Shown here one piece after another: positions 1 through 11,886 of a DNA stretch of 64,000 nucleotides. Source of the DNA: Kudoa neothunni (Eukaryota > Cnidaria); contig OZ199839.1 in the NCBI GenBank assembly GCA_964304625.1, positions 310,001 to 374,000 on the forward strand. Direction: 5' to 3'. Numbering within the stretch: position 1 is the stretch's first letter; the number at the start of each line of letters is the position of its first letter. The position numbers were made by a program, and so were the translations under genes. A model generated the notes under the pieces. It was given only the letters and a program-made list of their open reading frames with translations. It made no database searches and was not told the DNA's origin.

Positions 1-42
1 CTTCTCTATGAGATAAAAATATTGTAATACTCATTTAAAAAT

Positions 43-231
43 TCATGTTACTTCGACTATATTTTTCAGTATTATTCTTCTCAACACCCCAAGTGAAGCA
101 CAACTGAAATTGTTAGAGTAGGCAGTATATCGTTGATTGTTAAAGGAGAATTTCATAATATATTTACTATCATAGACATCTATCTCCTCCGTTAAAAATC
201 CAACGAAAAAGTTCCTGGTATGCAGACCCAT
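43..231 (-). CDS. Possible small gene or terminal exon, 62 codons
   Basis: An ATG at 231 opens a 62-residue frame ending in TGA at 43. Composition is protein-like (MGLHTRNFFVGFLTEEID at the start, SCASLGVLRRIILKN near the end) but I recognise no family. An in-frame stop lies about five codons upstream of the ATG, so the frame could be a complete tiny gene or the last exon of a gene with an acceptor in between. I could not join it in phase to the neighbouring gene at 317-3459, which ends 85 bp upstream on the same strand. Function unknown. Confidence 0.3.
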   Translation of the reverse strand: MGLHTRNFFVGFLTEEIDVYDSKYIMKFSFNNQRYTAYSNNFSCASLGVLRRIILKNIVEVT

Positions 232-316
232 TACTATTCTATTTCCTGATTTTATCTATTAATGCATGTGTTATGATATATTATTCGAGTCAACTCTAAA
301 CACAGGAGTGTTAAAT

Positions 317-3300
317 TTATACTTTTGGTAGTTGTTTATGAATTTTATCAAAAAAAAGGTAAAATCCCGATCTAAGTCCATTAAGTAGTTCTTGACTTTC
401 ATAGTTTTTCTTTTGATAATAGCTCTCCAGTATACCCATATGTTCATTCATTATTTGTCGTATTTCATTAGGAGAGTTACTAAGACGGAATACCAACAAT
501 AATAATTATCATACATGCTAGAATTACGCGTAGTTTAACTCGTCTTCATAGACAAATCGTAAATATACTACATCCGAGTTGATATTTTCCAGGCGGCAAC
601 GAGATTTAATTTTAGCCAGGCAATCAGTTATTTCAACTGTTTGAATTAGAAAAACTTATAATCGGCCGTTCATAAACAGAATATAAAGTTATTAGGGAAA
701 TGAAAAATAAACCAATAAAGATAAGATAGCGTCTCTTTCCACTACACCGGTGTATGTGCGGGGGATTATAGGATTATATTTATTTCGCTTTTTCTATAGG
801 TTACAGCGCGTTTACAAACAATTCAGCCCATAAAAATGATAAAATATATTTTTCAGATATTACTTATTTATGTAAAATGATTACAGATTATAAAACTTAA
901 CTGTTATTTTTTGAAACATATTATCGATATATATTTTCAAGGTTTATGATTAAGGAATGCGATATTAATCAGAAAAAAAGAATTATTTTCTTCATGAATA
1001 CAAAAAAATAATTTATATTGTATCAAAATAAATTTTAGGTTAGAATTCACAATAGTCAACCGAGTGTCTTCACGTATAATCAACAATGTGAGGCGAACTC
1101 TATAGATAAAGTTCCACATATAAAATTGAAATCGCGAAATTTATTTTAACAATATAATATGGCGAAATGTGTACACAGATTATTTAAAAGTCAATTTTCC
1201 TCGTATACAGAAATGAAACAATGTCTCGATAATTTTATTAAAGTACTGTTGTAAAATATTAAATTCTTACATCAAAATAAAGGAATCTGGTTTCTCCTAC
1301 AGAAATGGTAGGAGCATCAAACTTAAAAATGAAGGTAATCAGTCGGATAATGTTAATAATAACAAAAGAATAAAGGAAAGTCTTGAATCCGATTTGAACA
1401 TCCCTTTCAGCTTAAAAAAATTAGAAACATGAAATATCGCACAAAGAAGAATACTCAAGAATCATTCTCAATGGAAGACCTTTCCAATAAATACGATGGT
1501 AAACTCTTGCTTGATATCTACAAAGAAACAGAATCGGATGAACTAAACGTTTTCTGTTTCACTACGAAAAAATATGAAAAATCTCTATTCTAATTATGGT
1601 CAAATTTTACATATTGACACAACCTACAAAGTAAACAAGTTATCCATTGTACCACTTTGCAGTAGTTGATTCTCATGGACGAACTCGATCAATCTTCTTC
1701 GCTTTTGTTAAAAATGAAACTCAAAATTTTGTTGATAATGTGATATTTTCGTTTTCTAAATTAATGGAAGAAACAAAAATAACAAAAGTTATCTTTGTTG
1801 ATAAGGATTCAACTGGAATTAATTCATTAAAGAGATTTTTATTTAATGCAAATATATTATTATGTTCTTATCATGTAGAAAAATCAATGGAAAGAAAAAT
1901 TCACTCACTTGAAGTCAATAAAAGTACAAAAAATAGATTAAAAACCCTTTCAAAACAAGCCATTTATTCTAAATCATACGATGAATATCTATTCTATTAG
2001 ATGAAATAAAACAAACGAATAACACATACTTTTTTTTACCTTTCAAAATGTTGGTTAGGTATTTGTGATGTGGGTACAATGTCTGAGAAAAAACATAATG
2101 ACTTTTGGATCCAATACTAATAATAGAATTGAATAAGCCCATGGAAAACTCAAAAGTTTTTTATCTAAGCAATCTCCATTACCAAATCAGATAGATGAAA
2201 TTCTTCGTTGTGTTAATATATTGGATAGCGAATTCAGTAACAAAGAACAACAATTATCTATGAACGCACATAGGATATCCAATGATGCTGAATTAAATCA
2301 ACTCCTCATTCATTTTTCTCCTTACTGTTGGGAAAAATTTTTAGAAAATTTCAATTCCAATAATTATATTACAATGTGGGAATCAAAAACTTATTTATTT
2401 GTTCATCTGAAATCAAACTTTGCTATGGTTATTAAAAGTAATGAAACAATCGTCTGTGACTGTCCATTCTTCCATACAGCATAATCTATCTTGCAATCAT
2501 CTGATCACTCTAATGAAATTATCTATAATAAGTAGTGAAGCAATTGTTACAACAAGATGGACCAAAAATAACCTTTTAAATGGAAAATCACCCGCTATAT
2601 TTCCTGAAATTTGCGATGATAATTCACCATTGTCGAACTCATTTGTTGATAACGAAATGTTATTAGAGGATTCTCCTTCAAAGGATGATAATGTGAATTT
2701 AAAGTTTCGACAAAACAATGAGCTAACGCAAAGAGTGCTAAACACATTAAATTCATTGGATGGAGAGGAGTATCGGAATTTTTACAATGAGATATTCAAC
2801 TCACTTCAAAATTTTGAAAAAACTGTCACTCATAGTATAAGTGAAAAAATGCGCCAAATAAAATAATAACATTACAAATGAAAGAGGTTATATCGAAAGG
2901 TAGACCTAGAGTCCCAAAAAATTATTTGAAATTTTCAAAATAACGTTCTGACTAGTTATTCTAATACAAAAAAATATATTTTATCATTTTTATGAGCTGT
3001 TTTGTTTGTAAAAGCGTTGTAACGTACAGAAAAAGCGAAAATAACATAATCCTATAATCCCCGCGCATGGACCGATGCAGTGGAAAGAGACACTATAAAA
3101 GATAAGATAATGTTTATTGCAAAAAAATTGTTGGGTTAAAATCAATTCATAATTTTTAAAATTAATACTCATTAAAAAAAATATATAAAAATACATACGC
3201 TTTAGACAGTTCTCGCCAAATTTTACCGGTATTTGAAATCTTCCAGTTTGTGGATCTAACATTCGAGCATGGTAACAGATAAACGAAACCGTATTGTATG

Positions 3301-3459
3301 GATTTATAACTCCAACGATGCCATACTAAAGTGAAATCAAAACGGGACCAAGCATTAACAGAGTAGTACTAAATAATTAGGTTCACAACCAACCTGGTAC
3401 AGTCCATTGAGCAAAAATAATAGGAACAATTTTTGTATATAACAGCAAGTTATTCCCAT
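317..3459 (-). CDS. Small secreted orphan protein, 4 exons, MULE in intron 2
   Basis: Four exons join in phase: 3459-3394, 3325-3199, 636-528 and 479-317, giving about 154 residues. Introns 1 and 3 are 68 and 48 nt; intron 2 is 2.56 kb because a MULE transposon (729-3097) sits in it. The N-terminus (MGITCCYIQKLFLLFLLNG) looks like a signal peptide or anchor. The body holds four cysteines (in FICYHAR, GENCLKL, TDCLAK and SRCRLE), then VVYLRFVYEDE and a helical C-terminal tail (NEHMGILESYYQKKNYESQE). All three donors begin GT and all acceptors end AG. I do not recognise the family. The phase match of four separate open segments is the main evidence that the gene is real. The first exon is the weakest part: translation could start elsewhere. 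Confidence 0.6.
729..3097 (+). mobile_element. Decayed MULE-type DNA transposon with SWIM domain
   Basis: Terminal inverted repeats of about 105-110 bp lie at 729-835 and 2993-3097; both carry the blocks GTGTCTCTTTCCACT (GCGTCTCTTTCCACT at left) and GGGGATTATAGGATTAT. A direct repeat AAAGATAAGATA flanks the element (717-728 and 3098-3109), which fits the usual 8-11 bp MULE target duplication. Inside, 1647-2000 encodes a MULE-like DDE segment (VIFVDKD then LLCSYHVEKS). Near 2455-2495 the SWIM zinc finger CxC..CxH is visible as VCDCPFF and then, in another frame, LSCNHLI. A C-terminal part reaches 2866. The frames are interrupted by stops and at least one frameshift, so the element looks inactive. 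It lies in intron 2 of the gene at 317-3459 and is transcribed opposite to it. Confidence 0.8.
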
Positions 3460-5161
3460 CCCACAATCCCAAAATAATGTTCAACAAACAATCACAATAA
3501 TAATTTTCCCAAAGATCGTGCTTCTCTTGAAATATTTCGGGTTCGAAATAAACTAATCAATGAAGTGTTTTCTATGTTTATCACTATTATCGCAAGAATT
3601 AAATCTAATTCTTAATCTCGTAATATTTCAATCAATTTTGAATATTTGTTTATTTTAATTTTTAAATCTTTAATATTTCTTTTGTCGAAAAACCTAACTT
3701 GAAGTCATCATGAGCACTGGGAAGGTTAGTAGTGCGCCTATCCTTCTATTCTTGAACGTTTGAGCCCTTTTTAATGAGATGGAAGTTGAAAATAAGTTAA
3801 AACCCTTAAACTTTGATTAGCAGTTAATTTAATCGATTTATATGCTGTTAACTTTTGCAAATCGTTCTATTTATAAAGAAATCCATAACAATCACATTAG
3901 ATGAAATGAAAATATGTTTTTAAAAACTAATTTAAATGAGGAATAAAGCTTACTTTTAAAATATTTAAGATATAAATAAAATATTTATTACCTGAGAATC
4001 CTCTTTCATCGTATTCGACTGTGTAATAATGATTTGCGATCATTTACATATCACAGACGTACATTTGTTTACTCCCTTACTTCCTTCGGTACATACAATA
4101 ATCTTCCTTGAGAATGCAGCTGTATTTTCTATTAAATTCATAGTAACGATTAATGTGTAATTTGTTCATAAAAATCTTATTAAATAAAGTATTTAATTTG
4201 ATTATTATTATTACTAGCGCGAACTGTCCAGCTTCGTACGGGATTGGGGACATTTCATCATAGAAATATACGGTCAAAAATTAAAGAAATATTAGATTCT
4301 TGAGTAGCCCAGATGAGACACTAAATAAATCTTTTTTTAAAATCTCACTTTAAACGACTGTGATTCGCACCGGAAAAAATTTAGATCATTTTGGAGAGAT
4401 TATGAAAGTGGAAAAACCTGAATAACTCGATAATAACTTACGATGATTGATCTTGATTGCTCAAATTAATATCTTTATCCGGCACATTTTTACACCCTTT
4501 CATCAATATCGTTGTAAAGCCTCTTAATATGAACAAAAATATTTAAATAATTGAATAAAGAGATATTTCAATCTATACATTAAACCTTATTGCTCAAAAT
4601 TAAGTTTAGTGGTCGCTATAACGAAATTTGGTGACCTAGTTTCAGTATGTAGGGATTGAAACCATCTGATTATAACATACGCTCCAATTCTTGATTAATT
4701 TAGAAAATTTTCATATTTTTGCTATATTAAATTCCACCTGTAGAACTTTTAAAGTGTACTTATCAAGCCAAATATATTAAAAATTCCCCAAATAAGGAAT
4801 GTATTTAAGCACATATCCAAATGAACATATCTACTTTAAATGTACAGATAAATAAACGATATAAGCTGTATCCTGAAATCGTGGATATATAGGTTAAGAC
4901 TGAACCACTAAAAACGTTTAAAACAACTTGCAGAAGTTCAGTATAGATAAATGACACCATGAAAAAACAGATATAATCCTATTGTTGAAGCCACGTAATT
5001 CGCTTAACCAACCTAACATCGAGGACAACACAATTTCCTACATTAATTTTGAATTGTAGTCAGTGTAATAACAAACAAAAGAATTTTTAAATTATCGTAA
5101 ACTATTAGAAGTTTTATATATATCGATATATAAGGAAAAAAAATTTTCCGCACACACACAA
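3460..5161. other. Intergenic, nothing called
   Basis: AT-rich sequence. A short open segment on the minus strand at 4044-3989 ends at a good donor but has no convincing next exon. Nothing else is supported. Confidence 0.5.
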
Positions 5162-5179
5162 GATAGTGTCTATTTGCAC

Positions 5180-5852
5180 CAGGGCTGCCAGCGGAGTTTT
5201 AAAGAAAACCCAAGGATGGATGGTTGAAAAACACTAGTGTAAAGTACAACAAAAAAATAGAATCGTATTTATTAAAGTTTTTAACCTTCTTCCGATTCAA
5301 TAATTACGTCTTCTGGCATTAAATTTAAATTTATCGCCGTATGATTGAAACGTTTTGGAACGAACACTCACAATTTATTACCTCTTAGTTCAAAATATAT
5401 TTTGAAACAACGTTTAAATTTTGTAATAATATGTGACAATCTTTACCCAGTAAACTATCTAATCGTGTCATGTTAAACAATCTAACGTGCTATCGTTCAA
5501 AATCGCAAATATTTAAACCTTGCATGACAGTGGTCCCCAAACCCCTATGGGTGTGAACTATGGGATAGTTGGGAAGCGAGATTCGACTACAAAAAAAAAT
5601 AATTTTTGAGAACTTCTGATTCAGTTACACCATATCGTATGCAGGTGGGTGCGAGTCCAATTTTAGTTGGGAAGCACTTCTGCATGATATAATCTGAATA
5701 GGATACGTCATTAAAAATATAAATATTAATATCGTACGTAAAAAATTGTGTTATTCTTTAATATTTATAAGTTTTCAATAAAAACCCAAGATTTTGTATT
5801 AACCGGAAAAACCCCCAAAAACCCAAGACTCCCATAAAAAACCCCAGTCCTG
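5180..5852 (-). mobile_element. hAT-like element in the left MULE TIR
   Basis: Ends are CAGGGCTGCC and, inverted, CAGGACTGGG. The 8-bp flanks ATTTGCAC (5172-5179) and AGTTGCAC (5853-5860) match at 7 of 8 positions, as expected for a hAT duplication. The minus strand near 5290-5320 encodes an acidic tail (EDVIIESEEG), possibly the end of a lost transposase. Sub-terminal AAAACCCAAGG blocks are shared with the element at 7866-8748, in the same orientation. Nonautonomous or decayed. Confidence 0.6.
5528..5682. mobile_element. Possible MITE nested in the hAT-like element
   Basis: CAGTGGTCCCCAAAC at one end and the complement of CAGAAGTGCTTCCCAAC at the other form imperfect inverted ends typical of hAT MITEs. 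The flanks share CATGA but are not a clean 8-bp duplication, so the call is tentative. If correct it is the third level of nesting. Confidence 0.35.
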
Positions 5853-6823
5853 AGTTGCACTCACTCGGTGCATGCGCGGAGGATTAAAGCATTACCTGTA
5901 TGTGTGCTTTTACTCTTATATTAGTCATTTCAAATAATTAATAATAGCTGCAAACACCAAACAATATTTTTTTAATTTACTTTTAAAACCGTACGTCAAT
6001 TATTATCTATCGTAAAAATTATAGTCATATTTATTCCATAAAACAATTTTATGCCAACTTTCATGTATTAGAAATAAAACAATGGTTAGATAATAATTCC
6101 AAGAAAGACTTTTGTGAATATATCTTTATGCAATTTATTAGTTTTTCGCGTGGTGAGTTCAGAAGAGCACGATTTATTCAACAAACGATCCTGTTCATCT
6201 GATAATTTAAACAGTATAATAAAAAACTATCAAAAAATTTATTATATTCTGAAAGTGCTTACTCATTTTACTTCATATTGAATGAAATATATTCGACCAA
6301 TCCAACGTATTTTCAATATTTGTAAAAGAAATTGGATTAATATTCAAAACATTTGGGCTCATTTTCATCGTCACAATGCTCTGACATTGAGATTAAATAG
6401 AAATAACAGAATTGAACCAGAGCATGACAAGATAAAAAATTTATATCAAAGTCATCTTTAATTCATTATGTTAACTCAATACTCAATTACTGTAAGACCA
6501 TCCATGGTGATGATTTATAAAAAAAGATCTGATTCTCATGAAGAAGAAAATTGATGATGTTGATGACGATATTTTGGCAATAATAAATCGTTTCACCAGC
6601 TTTTCCGCTGATAAAATCAAATTAGAGGCTAAAAATCTGAAATTATTATCAATTTGGAATCTAAAAAACATGTTCTTTATTTACATTGTATCTTGTTCAG
6701 CAATGGTTACGTTTCAACGTAGTATATACAAGTATGATTGTACATTTTATTGCAATAATAAAATCTTCAATTTTAACTTCTGATTCTATATGCATTGGAA
6801 GGTAGTTTATACAAACAATGATA

Positions 6824-7315
6824 CAGTATTCTTCGATCAAGTTGCAAGTTACTGGCGTATTTTGTAATTACACTCGATTAAACTGCAGGATGTTCAATTA
6901 AACACGAAAATTTCTCACAAAATTAAAAATTTTATCGAATTGATCCGAAAAAAATAATTAAACATTTGTATGCTCCAAAATAATTCTAATGTTAATTTTT
7001 TCAGTTGAAGAGCGGACGCAAAGTTAAACTGAGGATGTTACAAATAATGTTGGGAATATATCAATGAAATCTTATTCGGGTTTTTATCGATATATTCAAT
7101 CAAGTCTTCACGATTTTTTGGCTATCTACTCTTTACTATGGATTTAAGTTGAGCAAAAATTTCTTCGATTAAATTAAAAAAGGGCGGATATGGATATGGT
7201 AGCAATAATTTTTTCATTATTTTGAATAAGCGTTCCTACGATTTCATTTTTATATTCTACATCCATTATAATACTGTAAAACGCCATTGACTTGCAACTT
7301 GATCGAGAAATATTG
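6824..7315 (-). mobile_element. Internally deleted Tc1/IS630-type element
   Basis: Inverted ends of about 40 bp share CGATCAAGTTGCAAGT and start CAGTATT or CAATATT. TA dinucleotides flank both ends (6822-6823 and 7316-7317). On the minus strand between about 7270 and 7080 the remains of a DDE transposase C-terminus read IIMDVEYKN and then FFNLIEEIFAQLKSIVK, the latter matching the NPIE..F..LK motif of the Tc1/mariner-IS630 superfamily. The N-terminal two thirds are missing. It is inserted in the second MULE copy. Confidence 0.7.
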
Positions 7316-7865
7316 TATATTCCTCGATAATAATGATTTGTGCAATGTAACAGACGACGATATTTCAACAACTTTAAACTCCCCCAGAATCGACTCACAA
7401 AATATCGGCTTGAATGTTTTACCAACAAATATAAATTTGAAATCAAAGTTTAAAAACACTAAACAATTATGTTCTGAAATATTGGATCAATTAAACACAC
7501 TTTGTGGTATTCAATACAACGAATTTTAAAGAGTCTATAAAATTTAAAAGATCAATACGAGAATAAAACCACATTTTCCATTAATCAACTAAATGAAAAA
7601 AATCCCAGCTCATGCAATTTTAATTTTCGTTCCATTAAAGATTAAAGTAAAAATAAGACCAAAACAAGTAAAAAATTGTATTGATTATTTAAAAGTAGAA
7701 AAAAATATTTCTAACATTTTATTCATTTTTAGAAAAATTTTATTTATCATTTTTGGGTATTAATGGTTTTCTGCAACAATTAATATAAGAGAAAAAACAC
7801 GTATACGCGTAATGCTTTAATCTTCCGCGCATGCACCGAAGGAATGCAAAATTTGCATTGCAAAT

Positions 7866-8748
7866 CAAGGCGTCCATTGAGATTATCGGAAAAAACCTAA
7901 GGTCGCGAATAAAACACAATAGAATTATTAAAATAACAAAAAAATTTAAACACGTTTTCTAATTATTATCCTCAATTGAATCATCTTTATTATCTTCACA
8001 ACCCTCAGTTAGGAAGGTCGATCTATTTTTCAAGCGCTCAGGGTATCGTTTGTTTACAACACCGCTCCTCACGTCATGTATTAGTTTATTTGTTGGTCGC
8101 GATGTTAAAAACGTGTTATTATTTCTTCTGATCGACTGCTTTGCGAGAAGTTTACATTTTACAGTTTTAACATTTAATGAGTTAGTTTGTTTAATTTATG
8201 CTGTGTTCATTAATGAATAAGTTCGTTCAAAGTTTGCAATAGCTGAAATTTCTATCCTTAGCATATAGATCAATCCAATATTTAAAATCTACTTTTAACC
8301 AATCTTGATTGGAGCACATTGTTCCACGCTCTTGCTTGATCTCCGTTTGAAATTTCACACATACTTTAAAATAATAAACGTCAATAACTTCAAAATGTGT
8401 TATTAAAAAAATTAGAAAATTATAAGACAGCGTTGACGTACCCAAATACAGTCAGAATAATAAGAACAATTGATTAAATAACAATTATCCAAGGGGCGGA
8501 AGACAGCACGTTGCCGACAACCGTGATATATTTTTAAAATTTCGAATAATTTTAATTCTCTCCATTAGTAAAACAATAAATTTGATTATTCTACCTAATT
8601 CTAACACTTATTATTTATTAACTAATCTCAAAGATTTCAATAATCTAAAAGTTTTGTAAATAAACGAAAAACCCTAGATTTGGCTTAAAGTTAAAAACTC
8701 CCCAAGAACCTAAAGTTAATAGAAAAATCTCATGGTTTGGACGCCCTG
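7866..8748 (-). mobile_element. hAT-like element in the right MULE TIR
   Basis: Ends are CAAGGCGTCC and, inverted, CAGGGCGTCC. Flanking octamers are TTGCAAAT and GTGAAAAT (6 of 8). The minus strand near 7960-8000 encodes an acidic tail ending at a stop (EDNKDDSIEDNN). A longer minus-strand open stretch at 8227-8445 has no family match that I can name. Sub-terminal sequence resembles the element at 5180-5852 in the same orientation, so the two are one family. Confidence 0.55.
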
Positions 8749-8768
8749 GTGAAAATAGTCACCATCAA

Positions 8769-9567
8769 CAAACATACCGGCAGTCTTCCTTCATATATAT
8801 ATATATATATATAAGGGTTTATAGGGCCTCCTGCTGCTGGCCCTCGTGAAATATCCTATTATAATCCAGATCATTATATATTTTCTGTATATTTCACAAC
8901 TGATTTTTGAAAATTAAACAAAAATCCGTATTATAAAAAAATGTTCATTGTAAGCTACAATTGGTAGACAATTTTATTCCTACCGCGCGCACTCAGAGTG
9001 GATTTTTGTTAGAATGTGGCTTTTACCATGGTAAAATATATCAGATGTCATTATATTTGTCTAATTTGATAATTCATAGGTCACGGATTTGCTCTTATGA
9101 GCCACAAATAATTAAATATCGCAGATTTTTAAAAATTTAATCTCTATAAAGCTTGTAAGAATTATGAGGATCCAAATTTACTTGAATAATGACCTCTATC
9201 TTTTTTAATGCCGTCTAAATATAATCTTGGTAGTGAGAATCATTATAAAATAATTTAGAAAAAAATATTATTAGCATTTTTAAAAATTGTGACACTTTTT
9301 GAGATTTAAATCTTCATTATTATTTTATTTGTTGCTTCAAAACTTTTTTCTGTTACATAAGGTGCTATAAATTTTAATTTTTTAATTTATGACGGTTGCT
9401 TTACAAGATGTTTCAGAATAATCCGATATATTTCAAAATAAAGCGGACGCAGTACAAAAACAAAAGGAATTGTTTTTAATCGTGTTAAAGTAATTTATTT
9501 TTTATATTTTATTAATTATATGAAATGATATTATAGTATAGTATTGCTAATATATTATTACGACATA
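8769..9567. other. Intergenic with AT microsatellite
   Basis: A run of alternating A and T lies at about 8793-8813. No gene is visible in the rest. Confidence 0.5.
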
Positions 9568-10540
9568 ATGGATGAAAGCAAAAAAATATAAAGCCGTAGA
9601 TCAAACATTATATGATCCAATTATGACTCCTAAAGCAAGAATCCGTCAAAAAATATCTGAAATGATTGATTTTTAGGTTCCCCAAATATATAAAATTCAC
9701 TCTTTTATTAAGACCAATCCAGAAACCCACAGCTACGTCGCTTTTGTAAAGAAAAATGGGCGACACCTGAAAAATAATACTGATCTCGAAAACAGAGGAA
9801 GAGAAATCGTTGGCCGAGATAACAGCAGCATAAAAAACTACTCTTCATAGACGGGAACTTTTCAAATAGTACTGCATACCTACCGGCAAAATCCCCTGGA
9901 CTAACAAAAAAGCGACTTAAACTAAATGTCCATGTTATTTTGACGGATTCTCATAAAAGAATGATAGTTGAATATGCCTCCAAGATTATAGGGCTGAGAA
10001 GAAAGATTATTGTTTCTCTGGATGAATGTGGATTTAATTTAAATGTATCGAATAATTACGGTTAATCGGAACCTAATAAATACGCTATCGCCATTGTACG
10101 CTCTTCTAATGGACGAAATATATCTATATGGGCTATTTTACCATTCAAGGAATAATTGACCATAAATCCTGCATGGTAGATTCCACAAGGTCCAGTTTCT
10201 TTATAGTATAGAGAAAATAGTTATGGAACGAAAAATCTCTTCTAAAGTCATCCTCATCATGGATAAAGTTAGGTTTTATCATTTACAAGGGGAGAAAAGT
10301 CTGATGAATGCTAACTCGATTCAATCACTCAATTTGCCATTATATTCTCCTAAGTCTAATTCCATTGAGAATGTGTTTTCGGATTTAAAATGAAAAGTCT
10401 CAAGTTACTGCTTAAGAAACAAAAATAGAGATGTTTTGATAGATTACACAACAAACTCCATTAATGAATTTAATCTAAACGGTTATCAATTTTTTCAACC
10501 TTGCCAGAAGAATATGGGACAATGTGTATAAAGGATTAAA
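9568..10540 (+). mobile_element. Decayed IS630/Tc1-type transposase gene
   Basis: The plus strand holds a broken transposase reading frame. Recognisable in order are VSLDECGFNLNVSNNYG with RGRNISI-like sequence near 10010-10120 (first catalytic Asp), VILIMDKVRFYH near 10245-10275 (second Asp) and LYSPKSNSIENVFSDLK near 10340-10390 (third acidic residue, Glu). Internal stops are scattered through it. The C-terminal half continues to about 10540. I could not define its terminal inverted repeats. Same superfamily as the minus-strand element at 25622-27330. Confidence 0.75.
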
Positions 10541-11886
10541 CAATTAAATAATATTAGCTTTTTTCTATAATTTCGAGTGTATACATATAATCTGTAGTTT
10601 TTCATAAGTTCAAAATATGTCTACCGCGTTTTTGATTGTTTCTGAAATGTATCTGACTAGTCTTAAAATGCGCCCGATAAATATTGAAATGAGTCCTATT
10701 AATTTTGTAGATATAATCCGCAGAATATCCTTCGCATTATTGTTTGAACTTTCCTGTTAAAATTGATGATTGGATCAAAGATTGTTGTCTTTTATAAAAC
10801 TTATTTGTTTTATATTGCGCTTTACATATTAAGAAACGAACACCATAGGTTAAATTTTAAGATGTAGCCTTATACTGTTATTTTATTAATTTAATGTGTA
10901 CGCTACTCTTTATATTCTTGGATCGCTCTCAATCAATTCGGCAATGAGATTATTAGTACAGAAAATCAATATTCCTATGGGATAAGATTAATTCGTTGGA
11001 TAAATACAAGAAATTTTTATTCAAAATACTAATATAATCACCCCTTATTTTTGAAAATTTTATTACGTATATTGATTTATGACAAGTTAAATCGCAGTAT
11101 AATGACAGTTTTCGTACCTCTCAAAGTAAGGTTGTTTTGTTCCATTTCTATTTATATTTATCAGTAATATTTCTGATTATGATTTTAACTGATTAATAAT
11201 TCAGAATAATAAGAAAATTAGTAAACGATATTCATCCAATAAATTGCGTAAACTTATTAATCACATGACTTTTAATTTGGTCATTTTCTGTCTCATTTGA
11301 ACAAAGATTTCTCTAAAACAAAAAATAATCTAAAATTATTAATTTCATATTTATAAAATATTAAGTTCCACAGAAATTTGCTTAGTTATACCAACTGTAT
11401 TTTCATATTGTGTTGAGTTAAATCTATATCGTTAAAGTTGAAAAAGGAAATAAAAATGACGTTTATTTATTTTTAAATAATATGTATTACTAATCCATTA
11501 ATTCTTTTCAAACTGAGGCGATCGATTTCCCAGTCCAAAGAAACATATTAGCCCTTGTAGGGAAATAATTGTTTTTAATTCTTCAATCAATTCTAATTGA
11601 ATGATAATAATTAATATCAATAAATAAATATAATTGGAACACTACGATAATATAGGTTTTAGTTAATTAAAATATTATAAATTTCACCAAATATTGTATT
11701 GTGTCGTAAAATTTTTGGAATAACTTAAATAAAAATATTTAGGCTCATTAACAATCTTTTGTATAGAATGTATTAAGAAAAATAAATTAGTATTATTGAA
11801 AGGATTATTTAAACAATATAATAAAGTTTAATGGGATGTATGATGAAAGCAAATGATTTAAATAGAAATAAAAGTTTTAAATTGAT
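10541..11886. other. Intergenic, nothing called
   Basis: AT-rich, short frames only. Includes the 3' flank of the carbonic anhydrase gene that ends at 11887. Confidence 0.5.

Larger units (their letters stand above)
5162..8768 (+). mobile_element. Second MULE copy, riddled with nested insertions
   Basis: The outer ends match each other in inverted orientation: GATAGTGTCTATTTGCAC at 5162-5179, and the complement of 8749-8768. Further TIR sequence follows on the inner side of each insertion (about 5861-5910 and 7800-7850, both containing CGCATGCACCGA or its complement). At 7330-7529 the plus strand encodes NINLKSKFKNTKQLCSEILD, which resembles the C-terminal segment of the MULE at 729-3097 (VNLKFRQNNELTQRVLN). 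The element is broken by two hAT-like insertions, one in each TIR (5180-5852 and 7866-8748), and a Tc1-like insertion (6824-7315). No clean flanking duplication was found. The transposase core between about 5910 and 6820 is not recognisable. Confidence 0.7.

Noticed and set aside
3711-3726. Plus-strand ATG with a donor (AAG/GTTAGT) after five codons
   Set aside because: No second exon is visible; such short matches arise by chance.
3989-4044. Minus-strand ATG segment encoding MIANHYYTVEYDERGFS, ending at a good donor
   Set aside because: No downstream exon could be joined convincingly; left uncalled.
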